Shown here: positions 27,625 to 36,749 of the stretch, piece after piece
How the letters are laid out: each line of letters starts with the position of its first letter
How positions within the stretch are numbered: position 1 is the first letter of the stretch
Source: Chlorobiaceae bacterium
Lineage (GTDB): Bacteria; Bacteroidota; Chlorobiia; Chlorobiales; Chlorobiaceae
NCBI GenBank assembly: GCA_013334925.1
Contig: JAAXWP010000009.1
Location: forward strand, 1-55,063
Direction: 5' to 3'
DNA: 55,063 nucleotides
Made by a program: the position numbers and the translations under genes
Notes under the pieces: model-generated
Told to the model about the DNA's origin: nothing
What the model saw: only the letters and a program-made list of their open reading frames with translations
The model's database searches: none

Positions 27625-27655
27625 GGTAAGCTGTAGACCGAACGACAAGCTTACC
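27625..27655 (+). promoter_or_regulatory. Leader hairpin between promoter and wecA-like start
   Basis: GGTAAGCT (27625-27632) pairs with AGCTTACC (27648-27655), directly before the ribosome site CTGGAG. If transcription starts near 27632 only part of the left arm is transcribed, so the dyad could act at DNA level instead. Confidence 0.4.
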
Positions 27656-27667
27656 TGGAGCACATTC

Positions 27668-28900
27668 ATGGCACACTATCTCTTGATCTTTCTTCTTGGC
27701 CTGTTTCTCGCCGGACTTTCGGCGACCGGCCATTTCGCTTTCGGCGCCACCGGAGCCCATATCTCGGTTCCTGCGAACGATTACGAATACTGGGTTCGTT
27801 TTCTTGGCGCTTCTGTCGAGCACGGAAAGGTCTATCTGGTATCCCTGTTTGTCGCACACCTTTCCATCAGAAGGCTTTCCGCTTCGGCTGAGAAGCTGAA
27901 GCTGGTCGACATGCCCGATAACAACCGCAAGGTTCACACGGTTGCGAAACCACTGGTCGGCGGTCTGGGTATTGTTGCAGGTGTTCTGGTCTCCATGGTG
28001 CTCTTCTTTCCTGTCGCCAAATATCTCGGTCTCATCATCTCGATTCTCATGATTCTGATCATGGGTGTCATCGATGATCGTCATGATATCAGCTTCAAGA
28101 TTCGTCTGATCGTTCAGGTTACCGCCACAGCTATTACGATGAACTTTTTCCCCGGCATGCATCTGGTCTCGTTTGGCAATCTGTTCGGTCTGGGTGAAAT
28201 CTCAAGCGGCATGCTGGTCATTCCGGTCACGGTGTTCTGTGCACTTGGTGTCATCAATGCCATCAACATGATTGATGGCCTCGACGGACTGGCCGGCACC
28301 ACCTCGCTGATCGCTTTCGTCTCCTTCGCCGTTCTGGCCTGGATGAATGACATGGGTTCTTTCATGCTTCTGAGCCTCGCATTTGCCGGTGCCATAGCTG
28401 CATTCCTTCGCTTCAACTGGTATCCCTCCAGGTTGTTCATGGGTGATGCCGGCAGCATGACGCTTGGTTTTGTTCTCGCATTTTTCTCGGTCGAACTCAG
28501 CCAGAAACCTGGTGGTATCATCTCTCCGGTTGCTGTGCTTATCGTGCTTGCCATTCCGGTCACCGATACTCTGACCGTCATGAGCAAGAGGATCATGTCT
28601 GGCAAGAGCCCGTTTTCTCCGGACAAGACCCATTTCCATCATATTCTCAGGGACATGGGTTTCAACCACGCGGGTGTCGTGCTCATCATCACGGGTATCG
28701 CGACTCTGTTCTCGCTCTTCGCTATCGTGGCAACGGTGTTCAATGTTCCTGATTATGTGCTCTTCGGTGTCTTTGTGAGCTGGTTTGTCTTCTACTTCGT
28801 CTCTTCGACCAGCAGAAAAGGATTGTTCAGCGCTATCGGCTGGATGCAGAAACACCATATCATTTCTCATGAAGATGTGGTCATGTCTGCTGGAGAGTGA
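27668..28900 (+). CDS. WecA-type polyprenyl-phosphate HexNAc-1-phosphate transferase
   Basis: 410 residues, polytopic (about 10-11 membrane spans), glycosyltransferase-4/MraY superfamily. Key pieces: MPDNNRKVHTVAKPLVGGLG, the Asp pair in GVIDDRHDI, NAINMIDGLDGLAG, LFMGDAGSMTLG and the cytosolic FHHILRDMG. This family transfers HexNAc-1-P (usually GlcNAc) from UDP to undecaprenyl phosphate, starting a lipid-linked glycan. Start ATG 27668 follows CTGGAG. As first gene after the sigma-54 promoter it is the likely priming enzyme of the downstream locus. Confidence 0.88.
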   Translation: MAHYLLIFLLGLFLAGLSATGHFAFGATGAHISVPANDYEYWVRFLGASVEHGKVYLVSLFVAHLSIRRLSASAEKLKLVDMPDNNRKVHTVAKPLVGGLGIVAGVLVSMVLFFPVAKYLGLIISILMILIMGVIDDRHDISFKIRLIVQVTATAITMNFFPGMHLVSFGNLFGLGEISSGMLVIPVTVFCALGVINAINMIDGLDGLAGTTSLIAFVSFAVLAWMNDMGSFMLLSLAFAGAIAAFLRFNWYPSRLFMGDAGSMTLGFVLAFFSVELSQKPGGIISPVAVLIVLAIPVTDTLTVMSKRIMSGKSPFSPDKTHFHHILRDMGFNHAGVVLIITGIATLFSLFAIVATVFNVPDYVLFGVFVSWFVFYFVSSTSRKGLFSAIGWMQKHHIISHEDVVMSAGE

Positions 28901-29363
28901 TTTTCCGCATGTCTTGAGCCCAATCCGAAAGTAGTTGCTGTATCAGGGCAGGCTTGAACGAAAAGGCTGATTGTTTGTAAAGGTTCTTTTGACATGACTG
29001 ACTCCCGGGTTTTCTATTCGGCCCGATCTGTAACCGTCGATTCCTGACCATCTCGATGTTCCTGCAGGAACAGCAGGCACCGCCTCTAACGGAGGAACAG
29101 TAACGTTTGAACGGTCAGCACTCCAGGCATGACCGCATTTGACCGGTATTGTTGCAGTAAGAACATTGGATGGTCAAGAATCGATATGTGATCGACCGAG
29201 AGAGCTGACCCGGGGGTTTTTTTATTGGTATCATATGCCAGGATAACATGAAGCATTAAATGATGTTGAGAAAAAAAGGCCAGAAGTATCAAGGGTAAAA
29301 CTGCATTTCGTTGCGTATATTTATTTTCTGTATCAATTCTTCACTATCCCCTAAGAACATCTC
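28901..29363. other. 463-base intergenic region between the wecA-like gene and gmd
   Basis: No gene is supported. Visible elements are a perfect 16-bp palindrome TGTTCCTGCAGGAACA (29057-29072), a CGGTCA-N12-TGACCG dyad (29112-29135), a CCCGGGGG block followed by seven or more T near 29212-29225, and a possible sigma-70 promoter at 28989-29018. Such a leader may hold regulation separate from the sigma-54 promoter. Confidence 0.5.
28989..29018 (+). promoter_or_regulatory. Possible sigma-70-type promoter
   Basis: TTGACA (28989-28994), an 18-base spacer, then TCTATT (29013-29018). The -35 is perfect, the -10 matches four of six. Confidence 0.3.
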
Positions 29364-30401
29364 ATGAAAAAAGCACTTATCACAGGTATTACCGGTCAGG
29401 ACGGCTCATACCTTGCCGAACTATTGCTTGAAAAAAATTATGAAGTTCATGGGATCATCCGCAGGAGTAGCAGTTTCAATACCGGCAGGATTGATCATAT
29501 CATCAATGACGGAGAAAAAGAGGACCGGTTTTATTTCCATCACGGAGATCTTACCGATGCCAGTAACCTGAATCGTCTGCTTGAAAAAATCCAGCCTGAC
29601 GAAATTTACAATCTTGCCGCTCAGAGCCATGTCAAGGTCTCCTTCGACATGCCCGACTATACTGCGCAGGTCGATGCGCTCGGAACACTCCGCTTTCTCG
29701 ATGCCATCAGGGAGACCCGCATCAATACCCGATTTTACCAGGCCTCGACCAGTGAACTTTTCGGTAAGGTCCAGGAGATTCCCCAGACTGAAAAGACGCC
29801 GTTCTATCCCCGTTCTCCGTATGGAGTCGCAAAGCTGTACGGCTACTGGATCATGGTCAATTACCGTGAGGCTTATGGTTTGTATGCCTGTAACGGCATT
29901 CTGTTCAACCATGAGTCTCCGAGGAGAGGCGAAACCTTCGTGACCCGCAAGATCACCCGCGCCGCCGCCCGTATCAAGGAGGGGCTTCAGGAGAATCTGC
30001 TTCTCGGTAATCTGGATGCCAAACGCGACTGGGGGTATGCTCCGGAATTCGTAGAGGGAATGTGGCGGATGCTGCAGCAGCCCGAGCCGGACGATTACGT
30101 TCTGGCGACAGGTGAGACCCATACCGTTCGTGAGTTTGTGGATCTCTCCTTCAGGGAGCTCGGTATCGAACTCGAGTGGAGAGGGCAGGGTGCTGACGAG
30201 CAGGGCATCGACACCACTTCCGGCAAAGTGCTGGTTGCCGTCGATCCGACCTATTACCGTCCGACAGAGGTCGATCTTCTGATCGGCAACCCGCAGAAAG
30301 CCAAAGATATTCTTGGCTGGGAGCCGCAGATCAAGTTCGAGGAGCTGGTCCGTCTCATGGCGAGATCTGACTGGGAGAAAGTCAAGAAACGGGGATATTA
30401 A
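29364..30401 (+). CDS. gmd: GDP-mannose 4,6-dehydratase
   Basis: 345 residues; converts GDP-D-mannose to GDP-4-keto-6-deoxy-D-mannose using bound NADP. Extended [15 protein letters not shown] at the N-terminus, [24 protein letters not shown], the [12 protein letters not shown] catalytic YxxxK and [16 protein letters not shown]. Complete. The next gene completes GDP-L-fucose synthesis. Confidence 0.97.
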   Translation: MKKALITGITGQDGSYLAELLLEKNYEVHGIIRRSSSFNTGRIDHIINDGEKEDRFYFHHGDLTDASNLNRLLEKIQPDEIYNLAAQSHVKVSFDMPDYTAQVDALGTLRFLDAIRETRINTRFYQASTSELFGKVQEIPQTEKTPFYPRSPYGVAKLYGYWIMVNYREAYGLYACNGILFNHESPRRGETFVTRKITRAAARIKEGLQENLLLGNLDAKRDWGYAPEFVEGMWRMLQQPEPDDYVLATGETHTVREFVDLSFRELGIELEWRGQGADEQGIDTTSGKVLVAVDPTYYRPTEVDLLIGNPQKAKDILGWEPQIKFEELVRLMARSDWEKVKKRGY

Positions 30402-30421
30402 CCGAAGAAAGCGTTCGATTC

Positions 30422-31522
30422 GTGGAAAAACAGGCTAAAATATTCGTGGCCGGACATAATGGTCTGGTTGGTTCGGCAATAGTTCGTCGTCTGCACCAGG
30501 GCGGTTACAGCAACCTGCTGGTCCGTAGCCGGCAGGAGCTCGATCTGCTCGACCAGAAGTCGGTGTTCTCTTTCCTTGAGGCTGAAAAGCCCGATTACGT
30601 GGTCATCGCCGCTGCCAGAGTTGGCGGTATTGTTGCCAACAACACCTACAGGGCCGATTTCATCTATGAGAACCTGGTCATCGAGACGAACCTGATCCAC
30701 GGTTCGTGGCTTGCAGGGGTCAGGAACCTCCTGTTTCTCGGCTCTTCCTGCATCTACCCCAAACACGCACCTCAGCCAATGCCTGAAACGTGTCTGCTCA
30801 CCGGGGAGCTCGAGTACACGAATGAACCCTACGCCATCGCCAAGATTGCCGGTATCAAGCTTTGCGAAAGCTACAATCTGCAGTACGGCACCAACTACCT
30901 GTCGGTCATGCCGACCAATCTTTACGGACCGAACGACAATTTCGATCTCGAGAAGTCACATGTCCTTCCGGCATTGCTCAGGAAGTTCCATCTGGGTAAA
31001 TGCCTCATGCAGGGGGATTGGCTGTCGGTGAGAGGCGATCTCGACCGGCGTCCGGTCGAAGGTGTGACGGGCGGAGCATCCGAAGCGGAGATTCTTGAGA
31101 TACTTTCGAAGTATGGTGTTCTGTTCACGCCATCGACGGCTTCCGCTCCAGCAGATGCCAGCGTGACGATCTGGGGAACCGGGACCCCTCGCAGGGAATT
31201 CCTCTACAGCGACGATCTTGCCGACGCCTGTGTGTTCATCATGGAAAATGTCGGTTTTTCTGAAACCTACGCTGCAGGCAGCCGTGAAATCAGGAATACG
31301 CATATCAACATCGGTACCGGAGAGGATCTCTCCATTCGGGAGCTGGCCGAGCTGGTGTCAGATGTGGTCGGATATGCCGGGCAGGTCGAGTTCGATATCT
31401 CAAAACCCGACGGCACACCAAGAAAGCTGCAGAATGTCGACAAGCTGAAAAGTCTCGGCTGGCGTCATTCCGTCGAACTCAGGAATGGCATTTCGAGAGT
31501 CTATCAGATGTACTGTTCCTGA
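30422..31522 (+). CDS. fcl: GDP-L-fucose synthase with a roughly 45-residue insertion
   Basis: 366 residues; 3,5-epimerase/4-reductase acting on the Gmd product. FVAGHNGLVGSAIVRRL, SSCIYPKHAPQPMPE, the YAIAKIAG catalytic YxxxK and the late WGTGTPRREFLYSDDLADAC are all present. The usual length is about 315-320; the extra block lies at about residues 200-245 (RRPVEGVTGGASEAEILEIL). Start is GTG 30422, 20 bases after gmd. Confidence 0.95.
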   Translation: MEKQAKIFVAGHNGLVGSAIVRRLHQGGYSNLLVRSRQELDLLDQKSVFSFLEAEKPDYVVIAAARVGGIVANNTYRADFIYENLVIETNLIHGSWLAGVRNLLFLGSSCIYPKHAPQPMPETCLLTGELEYTNEPYAIAKIAGIKLCESYNLQYGTNYLSVMPTNLYGPNDNFDLEKSHVLPALLRKFHLGKCLMQGDWLSVRGDLDRRPVEGVTGGASEAEILEILSKYGVLFTPSTASAPADASVTIWGTGTPRREFLYSDDLADACVFIMENVGFSETYAAGSREIRNTHINIGTGEDLSIRELAELVSDVVGYAGQVEFDISKPDGTPRKLQNVDKLKSLGWRHSVELRNGISRVYQMYCS

Positions 31523-31560
31523 CTGCATTTCCGGATAACAAGGACGAACGAGCCAAACCT

Positions 31561-31974
31561 ATGAAAAATCTGCTCCCGGAACTGATCCATCTTCCGAAAA
31601 TCGAGGATCCTCGAGGCAACCTGACCTTTGTTCAGCAGCAAGTACATATTCCTTTTGAAATCAGGAGGGTCTACTGGATCTACGATGTGCCCGGTGGTCA
31701 GACCCGAGGAGGACATGCCTTCAAGGAACAGGAGGAACTGATCGTCTCCCTGAGCGGAAGTTTCGATGTGGTTGTCAACCATGGTTCGGGAACGCAGACG
31801 GTTCATCTGAACCGTTCATATTATGGCTTGTATCTGCCGGCAGGACTCTGGAGGCATATGGAGAACTTCAGTACCAATTCGGTTGCCATGGTTCTGTCAT
31901 CGACCGAGTTCACGGAAGATGACTACATTCGCGATTTCGACCAGTTTCTGAATACTCGAAGAAAAGGGATCTGA
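31561..31974 (+). CDS. FdtA-type dTDP-4-keto-6-deoxyhexose 3,4-ketoisomerase, copy 1
   Basis: 137 residues, single cupin of the WxcM-like/FdtA group. EDPRGNLTFVQQ, IYDVPGGQTRGGHAFKEQEELIV and the ending TEFTEDDYIRDFDQFL are diagnostic. FdtA/QdtA move the keto group from C-4 to C-3 of dTDP-6-deoxyhexos-4-ulose so that a DegT aminotransferase can make a 3-amino sugar. The conserved His in GGHA is the catalytic candidate. It lies 38 bases after fcl and before a second, divergent copy. Confidence 0.88.
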   Translation: MKNLLPELIHLPKIEDPRGNLTFVQQQVHIPFEIRRVYWIYDVPGGQTRGGHAFKEQEELIVSLSGSFDVVVNHGSGTQTVHLNRSYYGLYLPAGLWRHMENFSTNSVAMVLSSTEFTEDDYIRDFDQFLNTRRKGI

Positions 31975-32021
31975 TGGCTGATGACTGCCAATAATTTCAT
32001 GCTTTGAAAGATGAGCCGATT

Positions 32022-32450
32022 ATGAAAAAAGTATCTGTATATGACTGTTCGATTATAGAGTTTCCCCGTCACGAAAGTCGTGAAGGGTGCATCAGCGTGT
32101 TGCAGAACGATTCCGTGATTCCATTTGGTGTGAAGCGGGTGTTCTATATTTATGACATACCTGCCGGGCGGGATCGTGGCGCCCACGCACACAAGGCATG
32201 CCATCAGATTATTGTAGCTGTCAGCGGCAGTTTTGAGATCGAACTCAACGATGGGTATGCAAAACGGACAGTTCTCCTGAATCGTCCGTTTTATGGCGTA
32301 CATATTCCCCCTGGAATATGGGCGGCGGAAAAAGGCTTTTCTGCGGGTGCGATATGCCTCGTGCTGGCATCGGAGGGGTATGATGAAAGTGATTATATCA
32401 GGGATTACGATAGTTACAGGGAGTTCATTTTCGGGACTCCGGCCGATTGA
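32022..32450 (+). CDS. FdtA-type ketoisomerase, copy 2
   Basis: 142 residues from ATG 32022 (MKKVSVYDCS); a TTG at 32004 is less likely. Same cupin as the preceding gene, with FYIYDIPAGRDRGAHAHKACHQIIV and YDESDYIRDYDSYREF, but clearly divergent from copy 1. The AHAHK motif contains the His pair typical of FdtA/QdtA, where copy 1 has GHAFK, so this copy may be the canonical isomerase. Confidence 0.88.
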   Translation: MKKVSVYDCSIIEFPRHESREGCISVLQNDSVIPFGVKRVFYIYDIPAGRDRGAHAHKACHQIIVAVSGSFEIELNDGYAKRTVLLNRPFYGVHIPPGIWAAEKGFSAGAICLVLASEGYDESDYIRDYDSYREFIFGTPAD

Positions 32451-32542
32451 TGGTTCTGTATCTGCCTGCATGGCAGGAAGTTGAAACCGGTGGTTTTTTG
32501 CGCCTCGGGGCGCACAATCAAATGTGTAAAGATTAAAGATTC

Positions 32543-33523
32543 ATGATTTCGATTACCCCATATTCCGACGAAGCCCGTGGCCTTTGGGATGCATTTGTAT
32601 CGAAATGCAAGAACGCGACCTTTCTTCATTCGCGTAACTACATGGATTATCACAAAGATCGCTTTGTCGACAACTCCCTGATGATCTACCATGAGGATCG
32701 GCTTTCCGGTCTGTTCGTTGCAAACAGGAAGGACGAAAGAACTGTGGTTTCTCATGAAGGTCTGACCTATGGAGGGCTTCTGGTCGAGCACGACGAGTAC
32801 ACAGACATCACGATGAATTTTTTCGCGGAGGTGCTGAAGTACTACCATGAAAGTGGTGTGGAGCAGTTGCTGTTCAAGCAGATTCCATCGTTCTACACCA
32901 ATGTTCCCTGTAACGACATCGAATATGCTCTGTTTCTGGCCGAGGCGTCACTTTACCGTGTCGATATCAATTCAGTCATCGATATGAAGCTCGAAAAGCG
33001 GATCCCGCTGCAGCGCAGGAGAAAAACCGGTATCAAGATGGCTGAGAAGAATCGGGTACAGGTCGAAGAGATGTCGGATTTCGACGAGTTCTGGAATCAG
33101 ATTCTCATCCCCAATCTCCAGCAGCGGCATGCGGCCATGCCGGTTCATACCCTCGATGAAATGCGCCAGCTCCATGTTGACAATCCAGGCCGAATCAGGC
33201 AGTTCAACGCCAGGTATGATGGGCGCATTATGGCCGGGTGCACGATTTTCGACTTCGGGCATGTCGTCAGGCTGCAATATTTCTCTGGATGTGACGAAGG
33301 GCGTGCCAACGGTTCGCTCGACTTACTGGTGTATAAACTGATGACCGACTATTTCAGCGACCGGCGTTATCTGGATTTCGGTAACTCGAATATTGCGAAC
33401 GGGAAAAAGCTCAACAATGGTCTGCTTGGATGGAAGGAAGGGTTTGGCGCCCGATCTTTCGTGCAGAGATTCTATCAGGTTGATACGAAGCGACATTCCG
33501 CCATTGCAGAAGCGTTTACATGA
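32543..33523 (+). CDS. FemAB/GNAT-fold acyl- or aminoacyltransferase-like protein
   Basis: 326 residues. The N half begins with LWDAFVSKCKNATFLHSRNYMDYH and the C half holds the second GNAT-like lobe (RQFNARYDGRIMAGCTIFDFGHVVRLQYF, then NGSLDLLVYKLMTDYF), an arrangement seen in FemAB-like proteins of polysaccharide loci. Basic RRRKTGIKMAEKN joins the lobes. Acceptor and donor are unknown; an amino sugar made by the neighbouring FdtA/DegT genes is a reasonable guess. Confidence 0.65.
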   Translation: MISITPYSDEARGLWDAFVSKCKNATFLHSRNYMDYHKDRFVDNSLMIYHEDRLSGLFVANRKDERTVVSHEGLTYGGLLVEHDEYTDITMNFFAEVLKYYHESGVEQLLFKQIPSFYTNVPCNDIEYALFLAEASLYRVDINSVIDMKLEKRIPLQRRRKTGIKMAEKNRVQVEEMSDFDEFWNQILIPNLQQRHAAMPVHTLDEMRQLHVDNPGRIRQFNARYDGRIMAGCTIFDFGHVVRLQYFSGCDEGRANGSLDLLVYKLMTDYFSDRRYLDFGNSNIANGKKLNNGLLGWKEGFGARSFVQRFYQVDTKRHSAIAEAFT

Positions 33524-33546
33524 ACCGGTTTTAAAATACATAAGCG

Positions 33547-34023
33547 ATGGAAAAGCGTAACCCCCATGTGTTCGCGCTTGAAGAGTACACCAGTGATTAT
33601 CTGGAACTTTCGTGGGATTGGCTGAACGATCCCGAGATCAAACAGCTCATGCTTGCGCCTGATTTTACGAAAGAGCAGCAATGGGCATTTTTCGACAGCC
33701 TCAGAGATCGCCGTGATTACTGGATTCGAGGTTTTTCGTGTGACTCGATGCCTGTCGGCGCGGCAGGTCTGAAAAATATCTCGCCGGAAAAACAGGAGGC
33801 CGAGTATTGGGGATATATCGGTGACAAAAGGTACTGGGGGCAGGGAGGCGGAAAGCAAATGCTGCGTATGGTGCTTGAGGAGGCGCGGCGCAGGGGATTG
33901 AAGCGCATCTATCTCCATGTCTGGAAAGAGAACCATGTCGCCATCTCTTTTTATATCAAGTCAGGCTTCGAGTACGAGGGCGAATATGGTGTGAAGTTGA
34001 GATATGCCATGGTGCTGGAGTGA
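33547..34023 (+). CDS. GNAT N-acetyltransferase (RimJ/RimL-like)
   Basis: 158 residues with GNAT motif A around YWGQGGGKQMLRMVLEEARRRGLKRIYLHVWKENHVAISFYIKSGFEYEG. Located between ketoisomerases and the aminotransferase, so it may N-acetylate the 3-amino-6-deoxyhexose that they make, using acetyl-CoA. It belongs to a different fold from the left-handed beta-helix acetyltransferases often used in this pathway. Confidence 0.8.
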   Translation: MEKRNPHVFALEEYTSDYLELSWDWLNDPEIKQLMLAPDFTKEQQWAFFDSLRDRRDYWIRGFSCDSMPVGAAGLKNISPEKQEAEYWGYIGDKRYWGQGGGKQMLRMVLEEARRRGLKRIYLHVWKENHVAISFYIKSGFEYEGEYGVKLRYAMVLE

Positions 34024-34105
34024 AATCAGGGGGGATGTTGTATCATCGATGCCTGCTTCTTTACTCTGAGGAAAACAAGTAATTCGTTTTTTAAACCTGT
34101 CTTTT

Positions 34106-35224
34106 ATGATATCGTTTCTCGACTTGCGGAAAATCAACGCGTTGTACGCTGAAGAGCTCAAAGAGGCTGCTGCGAAGGTCATCGACTCCGGGTGGTATCT
34201 GCTCGGAGAACAGGTAAAGCGTTTTGAGGCAAATCTGGCCAGCTACATCGGTGCGGATCATGCTATCGGGGTCGGCAACGGTCTTGACGCACTTCGTCTC
34301 ATTCTGCGCGGATACATCGAGCTCGGGATCATGCAGGAGGGTGATGAAGTCATCGTGCCGGCAAATACCTATATCGCGACCATCCTGGCCATTACCGACA
34401 ATGGTCTGAAGCCCGTATTGGTGGAGCCTGACAGCACGACATACAATCTCGATATTTCACTTGTCGAGCGGCATCTTACCTCCCGGACCAGGGCGATCAT
34501 GGTGGTTCATCTGTATGGTCGGGTCTGCTGGTCGGAAGAGCTGACGAGACTTGCTGAAAAGCATGGACTCAAGATCATCGAAGACAACGCACAGGCAATC
34601 GGCGCGGCATGGCACGGCAGGAAAACCGGGGCTCTTGGCGATGCGGCGGGGTTCAGTTTTTATCCCGGAAAAAACCTTGGTGCACTTGGTGATTCTGGTG
34701 CGGTTACCACCAATGACCAAGAGCTCGCTGAAGTGGTGCGGGCATTGGGTAATTACGGATCACGAGTGAAATATTACAATGATTTCAAAGGTCTGAACAG
34801 CCGCCTCGATGAAATCCAGGCAGCCTTTCTCGATGTCAAGCTGAAATACATCGATGCCGAGAACCAGCGCCGGCGTGAAATCGCCCGGTATTATAACGAA
34901 CATATCTCGTCGCCGGGTGTGGTGCTTCCTGCGACCGACGCGGAGACTCCGTTTGTCGATTATCAGGAGCATGTCTGGCATCTCTATGTCATTCGATCAT
35001 CCCGCAGGGATGCATTGGTCAGGCATCTCCAGGACAACGGCATCCAGGTGCTCATTCACTATCCGGTTCCTCCTCACCAGCAACGTGCCTATCAGGAGCT
35101 TGGGGCGCAGTCCCTTGCCCTGACCGAGGCTCTGAGTCGGGAAGTGCTCAGTTTGCCAGTCAGCCCCGTCATGGAAGATCATGAGGTGAGGGAGGTCTGT
35201 GCTTGTATTAACAGTTTCAGGTGA
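34106..35224 (+). CDS. DegT/DnrJ/EryC1-family sugar aminotransferase (FdtB/QdtB-like)
   Basis: 372 residues, PLP-dependent. [48 protein letters not shown], and [20 protein letters not shown] with the Schiff-base Lys in YPGKNLG are present, as is the C-terminal [13 protein letters not shown] that closes the active site. With the FdtA-type isomerases it would convert dTDP-3-keto-6-deoxyhexose to a 3-amino sugar. The FYPGKNLG motif is typical of FdtB/QdtB-type enzymes. Confidence 0.9.
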   Translation: MISFLDLRKINALYAEELKEAAAKVIDSGWYLLGEQVKRFEANLASYIGADHAIGVGNGLDALRLILRGYIELGIMQEGDEVIVPANTYIATILAITDNGLKPVLVEPDSTTYNLDISLVERHLTSRTRAIMVVHLYGRVCWSEELTRLAEKHGLKIIEDNAQAIGAAWHGRKTGALGDAAGFSFYPGKNLGALGDSGAVTTNDQELAEVVRALGNYGSRVKYYNDFKGLNSRLDEIQAAFLDVKLKYIDAENQRRREIARYYNEHISSPGVVLPATDAETPFVDYQEHVWHLYVIRSSRRDALVRHLQDNGIQVLIHYPVPPHQQRAYQELGAQSLALTEALSREVLSLPVSPVMEDHEVREVCACINSFR

Positions 35225-35259
35225 CGGGCATGCCCGTTGCGAACAATGAATGACGGTGT

Positions 35260-36732
35260 ATGAGCAAAGAGTCTTCCCATAAGCAGATTTTGAAAGCGAC
35301 CGGGATCATCGGCGGCAGTCAGGTCATCAGTGTCCTGATCGGCATTGTGCGCACCAAGATCGTCGCGGTTCTTTTAGGACCTGCTGGTGTTGGTATCATT
35401 GGTGTCTATCAGTCTATGCTCGATATCGTGAGGACGGTGTCCAGCCTGGGTATTCAATACAGTGCCATCCGCGATGTTGCCGAAGCCTACGGAACCGGTG
35501 ACGATGAGCGGATCGGCAGAACCTTCGCCGTGCTGCACCGATGGGTTCTGATTACCGGATTTCTTGGCATGGGCGCCACATTGGCCCTGGCCGTGCCCCT
35601 GAGCCGCCAGGCATTTGGCGATGACAAGCATGTCACTGGCATGGCGATCCTTTCGGTCACCTTGCTTCTTTCGTCGATATCTGGTGGTCAGAACGCCGTG
35701 ATGAACGGTTTCAGGCAGATCGGCTCTATGTCCAAAGCGAGTATTTTCGGTGTCCTGACAGGTTTTTGCATTTCCGTTCCGCTCTATTTTCTCTACGGCA
35801 CGGACGGCATCGTTCCGGCCATGGTGCTGAATGCCGTTGGCGCGCTGGTGGTTTCATGGTGGTTTTCGCACAAGATCAAAATCCGGAAAGTGGTCATCAG
35901 CTGGAAAGAGACCTTCAGCGAGGGCTATGGCATGATCAGGCTCGGGCTGTTTGGCGTTTTCAGCGGCTTCATCACGACAGCGATCATGTACTATGTCCGG
36001 GTTTTCATCATTCAGAAATCCGGAATGGAGGCCGCTGGCCAGTTTCAGTCCGCATGGTCGATATCGTCGGTCTATCTGGGGATGGTGCTGAACGCCATGT
36101 GGGCCGATTTTTTCCCGCGCCTGAGCGAAGTCAACAAGGACAACGAAGTGGTCAACCGTCTGCTGAACGAGCAGACGGAGGTCGTTCTGCTCATGGCCTC
36201 ACCGCTCATTATCGGCATGATTACCTATATGCCGGTGCTGATCGCTCTGTTTTACACGCACAAGTTCACCTCATCGATCCAGATTCTGCAGTGGCAGCTC
36301 ATGGGTGATTTTCTGAGAATTCTGATCTGGCCGATCAGCTTCGTGATATTGGCTAAGGCGAAAGGTGTTCTGTATGTGATCAGTGAAAGTCTCTGGTATA
36401 TTCTGTACTATGCATTGCTGTACTTTTCCTGGGATCACATCGGCCTTCAGTCGCTCGGCATGTCATTCTTTCTGGCTTATGTGATGCTTATCAGTATCAT
36501 GCTGGTCATTGCTCATTCGGTAAGCGGTTACCGATGGAGCAGGAGAAATCTGATCTATGTACTGTCCTATTTTTCGCTGGTGGTGCTCGCTTTCCTGAAC
36601 GCCCGTTATGTACCACAGTTGATGAGTTATGGCACCGGGGCAGTGCTGGTAATGTTGTCTGCAGTACTCTCTTACTATGGGCTGAAACAGGTGATTGATA
36701 TCAAAGCCCTGTTCAGAAAGTTTATCAGATAA
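35260..36732 (+). CDS. Wzx-like polysaccharide flippase
   Basis: 490 residues, about 14 hydrophobic spans, polysaccharide transporter/MOP superfamily. The N-terminal KATGIIGGSQVISVLIGIVRTKIVAVLLGPAGVGIIG is characteristic of O-antigen translocases. It would flip the lipid-linked repeat unit to the periplasmic face. ATG 35260 follows the aminotransferase by 35 bases. Confidence 0.9.
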   Translation: MSKESSHKQILKATGIIGGSQVISVLIGIVRTKIVAVLLGPAGVGIIGVYQSMLDIVRTVSSLGIQYSAIRDVAEAYGTGDDERIGRTFAVLHRWVLITGFLGMGATLALAVPLSRQAFGDDKHVTGMAILSVTLLLSSISGGQNAVMNGFRQIGSMSKASIFGVLTGFCISVPLYFLYGTDGIVPAMVLNAVGALVVSWWFSHKIKIRKVVISWKETFSEGYGMIRLGLFGVFSGFITTAIMYYVRVFIIQKSGMEAAGQFQSAWSISSVYLGMVLNAMWADFFPRLSEVNKDNEVVNRLLNEQTEVVLLMASPLIIGMITYMPVLIALFYTHKFTSSIQILQWQLMGDFLRILIWPISFVILAKAKGVLYVISESLWYILYYALLYFSWDHIGLQSLGMSFFLAYVMLISIMLVIAHSVSGYRWSRRNLIYVLSYFSLVVLAFLNARYVPQLMSYGTGAVLVMLSAVLSYYGLKQVIDIKALFRKFIR

Positions 36733-36749
36733 ATTATCAGGTGGGTCGA

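Noticed and set aside
29086-29292. Minus-strand 68-residue frame in the gmd leader
   Set aside because: No ribosome site or family; the region is better explained as regulatory spacer.
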